Below are positions 1 through 8,647 of a stretch of 64,000 nucleotides of DNA, one piece after another. Under the pieces are notes generated by a model. The model was given only the letters and a program-made list of their open reading frames with translations, was not told the origin of the DNA and ran no database searches. The stretch comes from Acidobacteriota bacterium. Lineage in GTDB: Bacteria > Acidobacteriota > Terriglobia > Acidiferrales > UBA7541. Made by a program: the position numbers and the translations under genes. Location: assembly GCA_013289855.1 (NCBI GenBank), contig JABCZD010000005.1:310001-374000 (forward strand), read 5' to 3'. Every line of letters starts with the position of its first letter. Position 1 is the stretch's first letter.

Positions 1-333
1 ATGCGAACGCTAAATGAAATCGTCTCTTCCTCCGTCGCACCCATTCCCGAAATGGTAAAAATCGATGCCGAAGGCCTTGACCTCCAGGTCCTCGCCGGCT
101 CCTCGCATCTCCTCGGCACCACGGATGTTTTTCTCGTCGAAGCGTGCATCTGCAGCAACGACGGCATCAACACTGCCCACGCCGTCATCAACTTCATGGC
201 CCAGGCAGGCTACCGCTTAATCGACATCACCGACCTCAATCGCAGCCCCGCCCACCACGTCCTGTGGCTAGCCGAATTAGCCTTCCTCCGCACCGCCAGC
301 CCCCTGCTAGAACGAGTCACTTCCTACGAATAG
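1..333 (+). CDS. FkbM-family methyltransferase, C-terminal part (5' end outside window)
   Basis: The reading frame is open at the left edge and ends at 333, so this is probably the C-terminal 110 residues of a longer protein; the ATG at base 1 may be only an internal methionine. The segment KIDAEGLDLQVLAGS (residues 20-34) matches the KIDVEGxExxVLxG signature of FkbM-type SAM-dependent methyltransferases, which O-methylate sugars and other small molecules. The following part (FLVEACICSNDG, then a hydrophobic helix and a final beta-rich stretch) fits the end of that fold. No upstream neighbour is visible, so pathway and substrate cannot be given. The family assignment rests mainly on the one motif. 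Confidence 0.7.
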   Translation: MRTLNEIVSSSVAPIPEMVKIDAEGLDLQVLAGSSHLLGTTDVFLVEACICSNDGINTAHAVINFMAQAGYRLIDITDLNRSPAHHVLWLAELAFLRTASPLLERVTSYE

Positions 334-448
334 CCACTTCCAACGCGCCGCATATTTACGCCGCTTGCCGCCCATATCTTGCTCATTCAAAGTATCTTAC
401 GCCAGTACTTGCAACGACTCCCGCCAGCTCGCCCATCACCCCCTGCAC

Positions 449-540
449 ACTTAACCCCTTTAGAAGCATACTCTTTCGCAAATTCACCCTCTAAACCCAA
501 TAGAATCTAACCCTTTCACAAACACCCCGGGGGTGGGGGT
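449..540 (-). repeat. Dispersed intergenic repeat, copy A
   Basis: Read on the minus strand, a box CCCCCACCCCCGGGG (540 downward) is followed by TTTGTGAAAGGGTTAGATTC (521-502) and, 39-40 bases further, TTTGCGAAAGAGTATGCTTC (482-463). The same arrangement, with the same 40-base period, recurs at 33920-34000 on the plus strand. It contains no coding signal. Confidence 0.7.
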
Positions 541-649
541 ATGCCGTCGTCATTATGTTAACCACTCTCCCGATCCTCTTCCTCTCACCTTGCCCCTCTC
601 CTTCCTCTCTCCTTCCTCCTGCAAAAATTCTTCCCCCTCTCACCCTCCC

Positions 650-677
650 TTGACTTTCTCTCCGTAACCGCTATCGT
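650..677 (+). promoter_or_regulatory. Candidate sigma-70 promoter of the amidohydrolase gene
   Basis: TTGACT (650-655), a 16-base spacer and TATCGT (672-677) lie about 60 bases before the start codon at 739. The -10 box matches four of six consensus positions. AGGAG at 726-730 is the ribosome binding site, eight bases from the ATG. Confidence 0.35.
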
Positions 678-738
678 CTCCCTTCCGGAATTTTCCGCTC
701 TCCGGCCCAGTCGCAAGAACGTCCCAGGAGACTCGCAC

Positions 739-2064
739 ATGAAATCGTTGCTAACCCTAGCCCTTGCCGTCATCGCCGCGTTATTTCCCGCCATAGCGCA
801 GGCCCAACAGCCCAGCAAGACCTACGTCCTAAAAGCCGCGCGCATGTTCGACGGCAAGAGCAACACCATCACCAAGCCCGGACTGGTGGTTGTCAGCAAC
901 GGCAAGATCCTCGCCGTCGGCGAAAGCGCCGCCATTCCCCCAGGCGCCGAAATCATTGACCTCGGCGACGCCACGCTGCTCCCCGGCTTCATCGACGCCC
1001 ACACCCACCTAACCATGGCCTACCGCGAGGATTACACCAAAGCGCTGCTCGACGGGCTGCAGAAGCCCATCCCGGAAATGGCCATCGACGCCACGGTAAA
1101 CGCGCGCGTCACGCTGCTGGCGGGATTCACAACTGTGCGCGACGTAGGCTCGGAAAATTATCTGGACGTTGGATTACGCAACGCCATCGACAACGGCATC
1201 GTGCCCGGACCGCGCATGCTTGTGTGCGTGCACGCCATAGGGGCCACCGGTGGCCACTGCGACGAAACCGGCTTCCGCGCCGGTGCGCTCGGCAAGGAAC
1301 TCGGGCCCGAAGAAGGCGTGGTCAACGGCGCCGATCAGGCGCGCTACGCCGTGCGGCTGGCGCACAAATACGGTGCGACGATTATCAAAACTTGCGCCAC
1401 CGGAGGAGTCTTATCGCTGGCGGATTCCGTGGATACGCCGCAACTCACACAGGCGGAACTCGACGCGCTTGTCGACGAAGCGCACGCGCTGAAATTGAAA
1501 ACGGCGGCGCACGCGCACGGCGCGGAAGGTGCGAAGCGCGCGATTCGCGCGGGCATCGATTCGATCGAACACGGATCTTTTCTTGACGACGAAGCGCTGG
1601 ATATGATGAAGCAACACGGCACGTACTACGTTCCCACGCTGATGGCGATTCAAGGGTTGATGGAACAAATTCAAAAGGGTGTAGCCATTCCGCCGCCGGT
1701 GAGAGTCAAGGCGGACCTGGCCATCGCCTCACTGCACCAAACTTTTCAAAGAGCGCTGGCGAAAAATATCAAGATTGGATTGGGTACAGATGCGGCCGTT
1801 TATCCGCACGGGCGCAATGCGGAAGAATTTCACCAGATGGTGGACTTGGGAATGAAGCCGGTGGATGCCCTGAAAGCGGGAACTTCCGCGGACGCGGATT
1901 TGCTTGGTTTAATTGCAAAAATCGGCACGCTGGAAACGAATAAATTTGCCGACGTCGTAGCCGTCCCTGGCGATCCCATCGAGAACATCCGGCAGACCGA
2001 GCACGTTTTCTTCGTGATGAAAGAAGGAGTAATCTACAAAAACGATCGCGCCACCGGAAAATAA
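739..2064 (+). CDS. Secreted metal-dependent amidohydrolase (imidazolonepropionase/prolidase-like)
   Basis: 441 residues. A signal peptide (about residues 1-23, ending AQAQQ) points to export. The rest is a complete amidohydrolase TIM barrel: an N-terminal beta-sandwich with ARMFDGKSN, then LLPGFIDAHTHL carrying the HxH metal pair. The candidate bridging lysine is in IIKTCATGG, the next histidines in KTAAHAHG and SIEHGSF, and the catalytic aspartate in GLGTDAAVYPHG. This subgroup (COG1228) includes secreted enzymes acting on Xaa-Pro or Xaa-Arg dipeptides and other cyclic or peptide amides; the substrate here is unknown. The gene stands alone, with its own promoter-like pair upstream, and runs into the convergent ABC permease only 6 bases after its stop. 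Confidence 0.88.
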   Translation: MKSLLTLALAVIAALFPAIAQAQQPSKTYVLKAARMFDGKSNTITKPGLVVVSNGKILAVGESAAIPPGAEIIDLGDATLLPGFIDAHTHLTMAYREDYTKALLDGLQKPIPEMAIDATVNARVTLLAGFTTVRDVGSENYLDVGLRNAIDNGIVPGPRMLVCVHAIGATGGHCDETGFRAGALGKELGPEEGVVNGADQARYAVRLAHKYGATIIKTCATGGVLSLADSVDTPQLTQAELDALVDEAHALKLKTAAHAHGAEGAKRAIRAGIDSIEHGSFLDDEALDMMKQHGTYYVPTLMAIQGLMEQIQKGVAIPPPVRVKADLAIASLHQTFQRALAKNIKIGLGTDAAVYPHGRNAEEFHQMVDLGMKPVDALKAGTSADADLLGLIAKIGTLETNKFADVVAVPGDPIENIRQTEHVFFVMKEGVIYKNDRATGK

Positions 2065-2070
2065 CGCACA

Positions 2071-3846
2071 CTATGCTTCGAGCTTGAAGCGGGTGGACGC
2101 CAGGCGATAGAGGCGGCGCCAGAGCAGACGATTGATCAGAACTACCACGGTGGCCATGATCAGCGTGGACGCCAGCAAAATGTCAAAGCGGCCGGAATCG
2201 CTGGCGCTGGCGATGGTGCTGCCGAGGCCGGGCGCGGAAACGATGCGACCCTGAAAATGGAAATATTCCGCAACGATGCTGGCGTTCCACGCGCCGCCGG
2301 ATGCGGTAACCATGCCAGTGACGAGGTAGGGAAAAATTCCTGGCAAGATCAAGTAGCGCCAGCGATCCCACGAGCCGAAGCCAAAGATGTGCGAGACTTC
2401 TTTTAAGTCCGTGGGAATGGCCATGGCTCCGGCGATCACGTTGAATAAGATGTACCACTGCGTGCCCAACAACATCAGCAGCATGGCGGCAATTTCAATG
2501 CCACCGCGCAGGCGAATCAGAAAAAGCAAAATCACAGGAAAGAGCGCGGTGGCGGGGATGGACGCGGCCATTTGCGCCAGTGGCTGAGCGATGCGCGAAA
2601 AGCGCGGATGCGAGCCGATGTACACACCGACGGGAATGGTCCACAGCGCGCCAAGCAGCAAGGCGGCGTTGACGCGGAGAAAAGTGTAAGCCGCGCTCCG
2701 CAGCAAGTAACCGTAGTCTTCGGGGTGCAGCTGCGCAAGTTCCAGCGCGGCGTGGTACAGCGCGACGGCAAGCCCCGCGAGCGCGAGCACCGCAATAAAA
2801 TACCCCAGCAATGTGCGCGGTTTCTTTTGTTTTGGCGCGGCGAAAGTTGCGGCGGCACGGCGTGCGCCGACGGCCAGAGAAAGCGTGATCCAGTTGATCA
2901 ACGGACTGAACAGCAATCGGTACAAACGGATGACGATGGAGGCACGGCCGATCAGGCTTAGCAGCGTGCTTTGCGTCTGGCTGGCGCTTTCCACCTGCTC
3001 GAACTTGAATTTATCGGCCCAGACAATCACGGGCCGCCAGATCAGTTGATCGAGCAAAACGATTACGCCGATCATGGCGGCGAGGCCCCAGAGAATCGCG
3101 CGCGTGTCGCCACGACTGGCGGCGGTTTGCAGGAATGAGCCGAGACCCGGCAAGCGAAAATCGCGCGAACCGAGAACGAACATTTCGCACGCCATCAGAA
3201 AAAACCAGCCGCCGGCGACGGACATCATGGAGTTCCAAACCAGGCCGATAGTGGAAAAAGGCAAGTCGAGCTCCACAAAACGCTGCCAGCCGCTGAAGCG
3301 ATAAATCTTCGCCGCTTCCTTCAGCTCGCGCGGCTGGGTCTTCAGCGAGGAATAAAAGCTGAAGGCGATATTCCACACTTGTCCGGTGAAGATGAGCAGG
3401 ATGGAGCCCAGCTCCACGCCGATCTGACTGTGTGGAAAAATCGCCACCATGGCGAGCATCACGCCGGGAAGAAAACTGAGCACCGGAATGGATTGTAAAA
3501 TATCGAGCAACGGAACCATCAGAATTTCCGCGCGGCGGGAGTTCGCGGCGATGTATCCGTACGCGAGCGCGAAAAGCAGGCTGAGCACGTAGGCAACGCC
3601 CATACGCACCAGGGAGTAGAACGCGTACAGCGGAAGAATGCGCGGGTCTTGCGAGATTTCCGCCTGGGCTTGCACTGGGCCGAGCCAGGAACGGCCGATG
3701 GCGTAGACGCCGTAGATGGCCGCAAAGATAAAAAGGAAAATGATGATGTCGATGAGAAAGGAGAAACTCCAGCGCGAGCCGGCGGGGCGCCGCTGCGTGG
3801 GCGGAATCGGTGTGGTGGATGGCGGCGCGGCGGCGGTTAAGGACAA
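2071..3846 (-). CDS. ABC transporter permease, two fused BPD domains (NitT/TauT type)
   Basis: 591 residues with two consecutive binding-protein-dependent transport domains in one chain, each with about six membrane helices. Each half carries its own EAA loop for contact with the ATPase: ELKEAAKIYRFSGWQRF near residue 175 and DLKEVSHIFGFGSWDRW near residue 475. A hydrophilic linker around residues 290-340 joins the halves. Such doubled permeases occur in the nitrate/sulfonate/taurine class, where single permeases otherwise dimerise. The ATPase gene lies 7 bases upstream on the same strand, so the two form an operon. No periplasmic binding protein is present, so the substrate cannot be read from context. 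Confidence 0.88.
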   Translation of the reverse strand: MSLTAAAPPSTTPIPPTQRRPAGSRWSFSFLIDIIIFLFIFAAIYGVYAIGRSWLGPVQAQAEISQDPRILPLYAFYSLVRMGVAYVLSLLFALAYGYIAANSRRAEILMVPLLDILQSIPVLSFLPGVMLAMVAIFPHSQIGVELGSILLIFTGQVWNIAFSFYSSLKTQPRELKEAAKIYRFSGWQRFVELDLPFSTIGLVWNSMMSVAGGWFFLMACEMFVLGSRDFRLPGLGSFLQTAASRGDTRAILWGLAAMIGVIVLLDQLIWRPVIVWADKFKFEQVESASQTQSTLLSLIGRASIVIRLYRLLFSPLINWITLSLAVGARRAAATFAAPKQKKPRTLLGYFIAVLALAGLAVALYHAALELAQLHPEDYGYLLRSAAYTFLRVNAALLLGALWTIPVGVYIGSHPRFSRIAQPLAQMAASIPATALFPVILLFLIRLRGGIEIAAMLLMLLGTQWYILFNVIAGAMAIPTDLKEVSHIFGFGSWDRWRYLILPGIFPYLVTGMVTASGGAWNASIVAEYFHFQGRIVSAPGLGSTIASASDSGRFDILLASTLIMATVVVLINRLLWRRLYRLASTRFKLEA

Positions 3847-3853
3847 AGGGAAA

Positions 3854-5206
3854 TCAAACCTCGGTGAGCGTTAGCTTGCCGGTGGCGGCATCATAATCAA
3901 AGAGTTCGGCGTAGCGGCCCCACTGGATGGCGGTTTCCAGCTGACGGCGGGATTCGTCTTCGCTGAAATGCTCGTCGAGCAGGTCGCGGAAAAATTCGTC
4001 GGAAAGCGTGCGATCGGCTTTGGCTTTTAGAGACTGTTCCATCTGGCGGAGCAGCGGAACGTTGGCGAGCGCGGTTTTGCGGAAAATGGCTTTGCGCGCT
4101 TGAATATCGGCGCGAGCGAACTCCTGGCCTTCTGGAGTGATGATGGCGTCGCCCTCTTCGACGCGCAGCAGGCCGAGCAGCGCAGCGGTATCGACCGTGG
4201 GCAACAGGGCGTCGACTTCCAGGCTCAGTTCATCGGCGAGGCGGTGCAAGTCGATGCGGCCGCCGAGGTCGACGAGAATCTCCAAGAGTCCGGCCATGCC
4301 GCCAGGACGCGTGTGGGGAAGCATGATGGGTTTGTGAGCTGCAATTTTGCCGGGATGGCCGCCGACGGTGGTGGTTAGCAGATTCCGGTCGTCAGGGCTG
4401 GTGAGCACGCGGTAGATATCGTCAACGAGAGCGATGAATTCGGGAGTCTTGCGATCGCGTGGATAAGGAATGGTCACGGTGAAGTCAGCGTGAATGTGCG
4501 CGGGGTTGCGGCCGAGGACGATGATGCGGTCGGCGAGGACAACGGCTTCTTCGATGTTGTGCGTGACGATGAAAATAGCGCGGGTGGGAATTTTGTGTTC
4601 GAGCCACAGTTCCAGAAGTTCGCCGCGCAGCGTTTCGGCGGTGAGCACGTCCAGAGCGGAAAACGGTTCGTCCATGAAGAGCACTTCCGGTTCGACGACC
4701 AGGGCGCGGGCCACGCCGACGCGCTGCTTCATGCCTCCGCTCAGTTCTTTGGGGTAAGCGCTCTCAAAGCCGTCGAGACCGACCGCGTCAATGATGCGCA
4801 GGGCGCGCTTGTGGCGTTCGATGGTGGGCATGCCGCGGGCTTCGAGCGGGGCTTCGACGTTTTCGAGAACGGTGAGCCACGGGAAAAGCGCGAAGCTTTG
4901 AAACACGATGGAGACGTTAGGACTTTCGCCGCGGACGGGCTGGCCGTGCCAGTAGACGTCGCCGGCACTCGAGGGAGATAGACCGGTGAGCATGCGCAGG
5001 AGCGTTGATTTGCCGCAACCGGAAGGGCCGAGCAGGGCGATAATTTTTCCGGGATAGACGGCCAGATCGGTGGCGGAGATGACTTGGATGCGCGTGCCGT
5101 CAGGTTGCGTGTAAAATTTTTCGAGCTTGCGAGCCTCGATGATGGGCTCGGAGCTGCCCGCACTCTGGGCGGCGGGGGATTGGCTGGCGATGTTCGCGGT
5201 GCTCAT
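3854..5206 (-). CDS. ABC transporter ATP-binding protein with C-terminal AAA-associated domain (NitT/TauT type)
   Basis: 450 residues. The first about 265 form a NitT/TauT/SsuB-like ATPase: Walker [14 protein letters not shown] near residue 60, signature LSGGMKQRVGVARA, Walker B VLFMDEPFSALD, and the switch histidine in FIVTHNIEEA. The remaining about 170 residues match the arrangement of the AAA-associated C-terminal domain found on some ATPases of this class (winged-helix-like, probably regulatory), including a DEFFRDLLDEHF segment. It is the promoter-proximal gene of a two-gene operon with the double permease. The upstream region is shared with the divergent SDR gene. Confidence 0.88.
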   Translation of the reverse strand: MSTANIASQSPAAQSAGSSEPIIEARKLEKFYTQPDGTRIQVISATDLAVYPGKIIALLGPSGCGKSTLLRMLTGLSPSSAGDVYWHGQPVRGESPNVSIVFQSFALFPWLTVLENVEAPLEARGMPTIERHKRALRIIDAVGLDGFESAYPKELSGGMKQRVGVARALVVEPEVLFMDEPFSALDVLTAETLRGELLELWLEHKIPTRAIFIVTHNIEEAVVLADRIIVLGRNPAHIHADFTVTIPYPRDRKTPEFIALVDDIYRVLTSPDDRNLLTTTVGGHPGKIAAHKPIMLPHTRPGGMAGLLEILVDLGGRIDLHRLADELSLEVDALLPTVDTAALLGLLRVEEGDAIITPEGQEFARADIQARKAIFRKTALANVPLLRQMEQSLKAKADRTLSDEFFRDLLDEHFSEDESRRQLETAIQWGRYAELFDYDAATGKLTLTEV

Positions 5207-5349
5207 GAGAGCGTGTATTATCGCTCAATTATGGTGCGGGCGAACAGCGGGGATGCGGGCAAAACGCGATTTGCGCCAATTGTTGCAGAGCCGATTGTTA
5301 CAGAGTTGTGAACGAAGACGGTGCGGGTCAGGATTCTAAGAACCAGCCG

Positions 5350-6105
5350 ATGAGCGAACGTTTGGGCACACTAATTGTGACGGGAGGAAGCCGAGGAATC
5401 GGGGCGGCGGTTTCGCGCATGGCGGCGGCGCGCGGCTACGCTGTGGCCGTCAACTGCCAGCGTGACCAAGCCGCGGCCAACGCAGTGGTCGAAGAGATTC
5501 AGCGAAAGGGCGGTCGCGCGGCGGCGATACAAGGCGATGTGGCTGTGGAACAGGATGTATTGCGCCTCTTTGATACCGCTGAGAATACTCTGGGCACGCT
5601 TTGCGCCCTGGTGAGTAACGCGGGGATTACCGGGGGATTTGCGCGCGTTGAGTCGGTCGATGCGGCCATGCTCGAACGCCTGCTGGCAGTCAACGTAACG
5701 GGCGCGATTCTTTGTGCGCGCGAGGCGGCGCGTCGCCTCTCTACAAAGCACGGAGGAAGCGGCGGCGTTATCGTGAACATCTCTTCGCGAGCAGCACAGC
5801 TTGGCTCGCCGGGTGAATGGGTGCACTACGCCGCGTCCAAGGCGGCGGTCGACGCGCTGACGATTGGCTTGGGCCGGGAAGTAGCCACGGAAGGAATTCG
5901 CGTGAACGCCGTCGCGCCTGGTTTGGTCGATACGGACATTCATGCCGCCAACGGTGATCCCGGGCGCCTGGCGCGTTTGGCGCCGACGATTCCCATGGGA
6001 CGGGCGGGGACGGCCGAAGAGATTGCCGAAGGCGTTTTGTGGCTGCTGTCGCCGGCGGCTTCGTTTGTGACCGCGACGATTCTGAATGTGGGCGGCGGGC
6101 GTTGA
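5350..6105 (+). CDS. SDR-family NAD(P)-dependent oxidoreductase
   Basis: 251 residues from the ATG at 5350; an in-frame GTG at 5308 would add 14 unlikely residues, and neither start has a strong ribosome binding site. It has the classical short-chain dehydrogenase layout: cofactor motif VTGGSRGIGAAV at the N-terminus, SNAGITGG for the NAG motif, the catalytic serine in VNISSRAAQ, the YAASK active-site pair, and a C-terminal segment ending VTATILNVGGGR. The basic residue near the Rossmann motif hints at NADP, but this is weak. It is divergent from the ABC operon and has no pathway partner nearby, so the substrate is unknown. Confidence 0.9.
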   Translation: MSERLGTLIVTGGSRGIGAAVSRMAAARGYAVAVNCQRDQAAANAVVEEIQRKGGRAAAIQGDVAVEQDVLRLFDTAENTLGTLCALVSNAGITGGFARVESVDAAMLERLLAVNVTGAILCAREAARRLSTKHGGSGGVIVNISSRAAQLGSPGEWVHYAASKAAVDALTIGLGREVATEGIRVNAVAPGLVDTDIHAANGDPGRLARLAPTIPMGRAGTAEEIAEGVLWLLSPAASFVTATILNVGGGR

Positions 6106-6199
6106 GGCGAAGCAATTTGTTATGGAGAAGAAGAATTGTGGCCGGTTTTACGATTGCGGACTTTGATGGAGGCAGCGCGCCGATGGCCGGAATGAATGA

Positions 6200-7948
6200 T
6201 TGTACGAGGAGAATTTGACAAAACCTAAGGGCGGGGAATGGATTTGGGCGGTGGGGATTTCGCTTGGCACGGCGCTGCTGATTGTGGCGCCATTTTTTGT
6301 GCTGGGAATCGCATCGGGGCATGATTTTGAGTTTCACGCGGCGTCGTGGTTGGACGCCGCGGGGCAATGGAAAGAGGGGACTCTTTTTCCGCGGTGGACG
6401 GAGTGGGCGAATCATGGATTTGGCGAGCCGCGATTTATTTTTTATCCGCCGCTTTCGTGGATGCTGGGGGCGGCGCTGGGGTCGGTGATTCGCTGGAGTG
6501 CTGTACCCATCGTGTTTATTGTGCTGGTGCAAACGGTGGCGGGATTGTGCGCGTTTGCGCTGACGCGAAAGGTGACGTCGCGGGGTGCTGCGCTTTTTGG
6601 TGCGGCTTGCTATGCGGCTAATCCGTATGCGCTGCTGGTGATTTATATGCGGAGTGATTTTGCCGAACAGCTTGCTACGGCGTTTTTTCCGCTGTTGGTG
6701 TTGCTAGGGCTGCGGGCTAGCGGCATCTTGGGGGACGAAAAGGCGCGCAGTAGTGCTGCGCCACTACAGAGTCAAAAACGAGATATCGCTTTGTTTGCGG
6801 TGGTGTTTGCCGTGGTGTGGCTCTCGAATGCGCCGGCGGGGGTGATGGCTAGTTATGGCATGGCGCTGGTATTCGGATGGGCAGTGTTGCGGCAGCGATC
6901 GCTTTTGCCTGGTTTGCGCGGCGGGGCGGGACTGGCGCTGGGATTTGGTTTGACCGCTTTTTACCTGTTGCCGGCGGCTTACGAGCAGAGGTGGGTGAAT
7001 ATCGAGCAGGCGCTAGCGTCTGGATTGCAGCCGGCGCAGAATTTTTTGTTTACCGCGATTGATGATCCGGAGCATACCTGGTTCAACTGGATCGCTTCCG
7101 GAATCGCGATTTTGCTGATTATGGTGACGGGATGCGCGGCGGCGTGGTCGCATCGGAAGGCCGCGATTTTAGAGCTGGAGACGGCGAGTGAAAGCGCGCG
7201 GAATGAAGCCTGGGTCGTGGTGCTCATTCTGGCAGCGGCGGCCACTGTTTTGATGCTGCGAGTGACAGACATCTTTTGGCGAGTTTTGCCAAAGCTCCGA
7301 TTTGTACAATTTCCCTGGCGCTGGATGTGCGTGCTGGCGATTTGCTATGCGTTTTTTCTGGCTTGTGCGTTTTGGCGCGCGCGGCACGGATGGATCTTGC
7401 CGGTTGCAATTGTGCTTCTGAGCGTTAGCACGGCCGCGGTGTTGATCCAGGAGGGGTGGTGGGATACCGAGGATTTGCCGACGCTGCGGGCGGCGATTGC
7501 GAATGGGTCGGGGTTTGATGGGACGGATGAGTACGATCCGCTGGGCGACGATCACTATAATTTGCCGGCGAAAGCTCCAGACGCGGTGGTGCTCGCGACA
7601 GAAGATGCGGACGATGCAGGGGTTGCGGCCCCCGCGGCGCAGGTGCGGATTGAGAAATGGTCGGCTGTTGAGAAACGGTTGCTCATTTCTTCGCCAGCAG
7701 CGGCCAGGATTGCGCTGCGGCTTTTGGACTATCCTGCTTGGCGCGTGGAGGTCAATGGAAAGACGGTTGTGCCGGAACACGCTGAAGGTACGGCGCAGAT
7801 GGTGGTGCCGGTTAGCGCGGGAGAATCCGAGATTCGCGTACGATTTATCAGCACGTGGGAGCGGCGATGGGGAGGAGTTCTTTCGCTCTTGAGCGCGATC
7901 ATTGTTGTGTTGATGTTGGTGCTCGGATGGCGGAGGGAAGTTTCGTGA
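6200..7948 (+). CDS. Polytopic membrane protein, 6-pyruvoyl-tetrahydropterin-synthase-related type
   Basis: About 582 residues with roughly 10-12 membrane helices and a C-terminal soluble beta-rich part (from about residue 450). The segment after the first helix (HDFEFHAASWLDAA, then FPRWTEWANHGFGEPRF and YPPLSW) has the look of the membrane family mislabelled as 6-pyruvoyl-tetrahydropterin synthase related, which resembles GT-C/YfhO glycosyltransferases. A role in transferring lipid-linked sugars is family inference only. There is no in-frame ATG nearby. Candidate starts are TTG at 6200 or TTG at 6215, the latter only three bases after GAGGAG (6206-6211), so the exact start is uncertain. Confidence 0.7.
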   Translation: MYEENLTKPKGGEWIWAVGISLGTALLIVAPFFVLGIASGHDFEFHAASWLDAAGQWKEGTLFPRWTEWANHGFGEPRFIFYPPLSWMLGAALGSVIRWSAVPIVFIVLVQTVAGLCAFALTRKVTSRGAALFGAACYAANPYALLVIYMRSDFAEQLATAFFPLLVLLGLRASGILGDEKARSSAAPLQSQKRDIALFAVVFAVVWLSNAPAGVMASYGMALVFGWAVLRQRSLLPGLRGGAGLALGFGLTAFYLLPAAYEQRWVNIEQALASGLQPAQNFLFTAIDDPEHTWFNWIASGIAILLIMVTGCAAAWSHRKAAILELETASESARNEAWVVVLILAAAATVLMLRVTDIFWRVLPKLRFVQFPWRWMCVLAICYAFFLACAFWRARHGWILPVAIVLLSVSTAAVLIQEGWWDTEDLPTLRAAIANGSGFDGTDEYDPLGDDHYNLPAKAPDAVVLATEDADDAGVAAPAAQVRIEKWSAVEKRLLISSPAAARIALRLLDYPAWRVEVNGKTVVPEHAEGTAQMVVPVSAGESEIRVRFISTWERRWGGVLSLLSAIIVVLMLVLGWRREVS

Positions 7949-8014
7949 AGGCTGTACTGACAGCGAGCTGCGCGTGATGCTAAATTGCACGGCGTCAAAG
8001 GGAGAACTAAATCT

Positions 8015-8527
8015 ATGATGCGAAAGAGATTGCTGACATTTCTGTGTTTTGCGGTTTGCGTTTTGGCGATTTCGACGGCGTTGGCGCAAGACAGCACGCA
8101 GCCACCGGCCGGGCAGCAAGTGGTGCTCACGGTGAAAGGTGACGGCGTGCAGATTTATGTTTGCAAGCAGATGGATGGGGCCGCGAAGTGGGTGTTCCAG
8201 GCCCCTGAGGCAAAACTTTTGGACGCGACCGGCAAAGAAGTTGGCTCGCACGGCGCGGGGCCGTTTTGGAAGAGTGTGGATGGGAGCCTGGTGAAGGGGC
8301 AGGTGGTGGGCAAGAGCGATGCGCCAGCGGCTGGAGATATTGCCTGGCTGCTCTTGAAGGCTAGCGCGCATGAGGGCGACGGAGTGTTTAGCAAGGTGGA
8401 ATACATTCGGAGGTTGGAGACGCATGGAGGTGTGGCGCCGGCGGGCGGGTGCGATGCGGAACATGTGAACGCAACCGTGCGCGTGCCTTATACGGCTACG
8501 TATGCGTTTTATGGAGTTAAGAATTAG
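8015..8527 (+). CDS. Secreted DUF3455 protein
   Basis: 170 residues from the ATG at 8015, which has GGAGA ten bases upstream (8001-8005) and opens a clean signal peptide (MMRKRLLTFLCFAVCVLAIS, cleaved after a TALA-like site). The mature part matches the DUF3455 pattern: VLTVKGDGVQIYVCK, WVFQAPEAKL, the GSHGAGPFWK segment (residues near 75), DIAWLLLKASAHEGDG, and the GGCDA...YTATYAFY end. The family is exported and of unknown function, common in soil bacteria and fungi. It follows the membrane protein by 66 bases and may share its transcript. Confidence 0.85.
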   Translation: MMRKRLLTFLCFAVCVLAISTALAQDSTQPPAGQQVVLTVKGDGVQIYVCKQMDGAAKWVFQAPEAKLLDATGKEVGSHGAGPFWKSVDGSLVKGQVVGKSDAPAAGDIAWLLLKASAHEGDGVFSKVEYIRRLETHGGVAPAGGCDAEHVNATVRVPYTATYAFYGVKN

Positions 8528-8592
8528 GAGAGCCGTGAGCGATGGCGGTTGGCGCGGGCGATCAAGGCGGACGGTACAAGTTGCGGATAGGT

Positions 8593-8622
8593 TTGAGGCC
8601 GGTCTGAAGACCGGCGCCTACA
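8593..8622 (+). repeat. REP-like hairpin with TGAA loop
   Basis: GCCGGTC-TGAA-GACCGGC (8598-8615) followed by GCCTACAAAA. The same design (stem, TGAA-type loop, then a GC(G/C)(C/T)TACAA-like tail) is seen at 43083 and 61935. It lies between the DUF3455 gene and the 3' end of phoU. Confidence 0.6.
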
Positions 8623-8647
8623 AAAGACGGAGGCCACGGGCGCTGTG

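Larger units (their letters stand above)
334..738. other. Intergenic region, pyrimidine-rich, with repeat copy A and a promoter
   Basis: This 405-base stretch has no convincing gene. The first part (449-540) carries copy A of a dispersed repeat described separately. From about 555 to 660 the plus strand is almost pure pyrimidine (runs of CTCTCC and CTTCCT). A promoter-like pair for the amidohydrolase lies at its end. Confidence 0.6.

Noticed and set aside
7169..8464. Open frame of 431 codons antisense to the membrane-protein and DUF3455 genes
   Set aside because: Arg/Pro/His-rich, spans two real genes and their gap.
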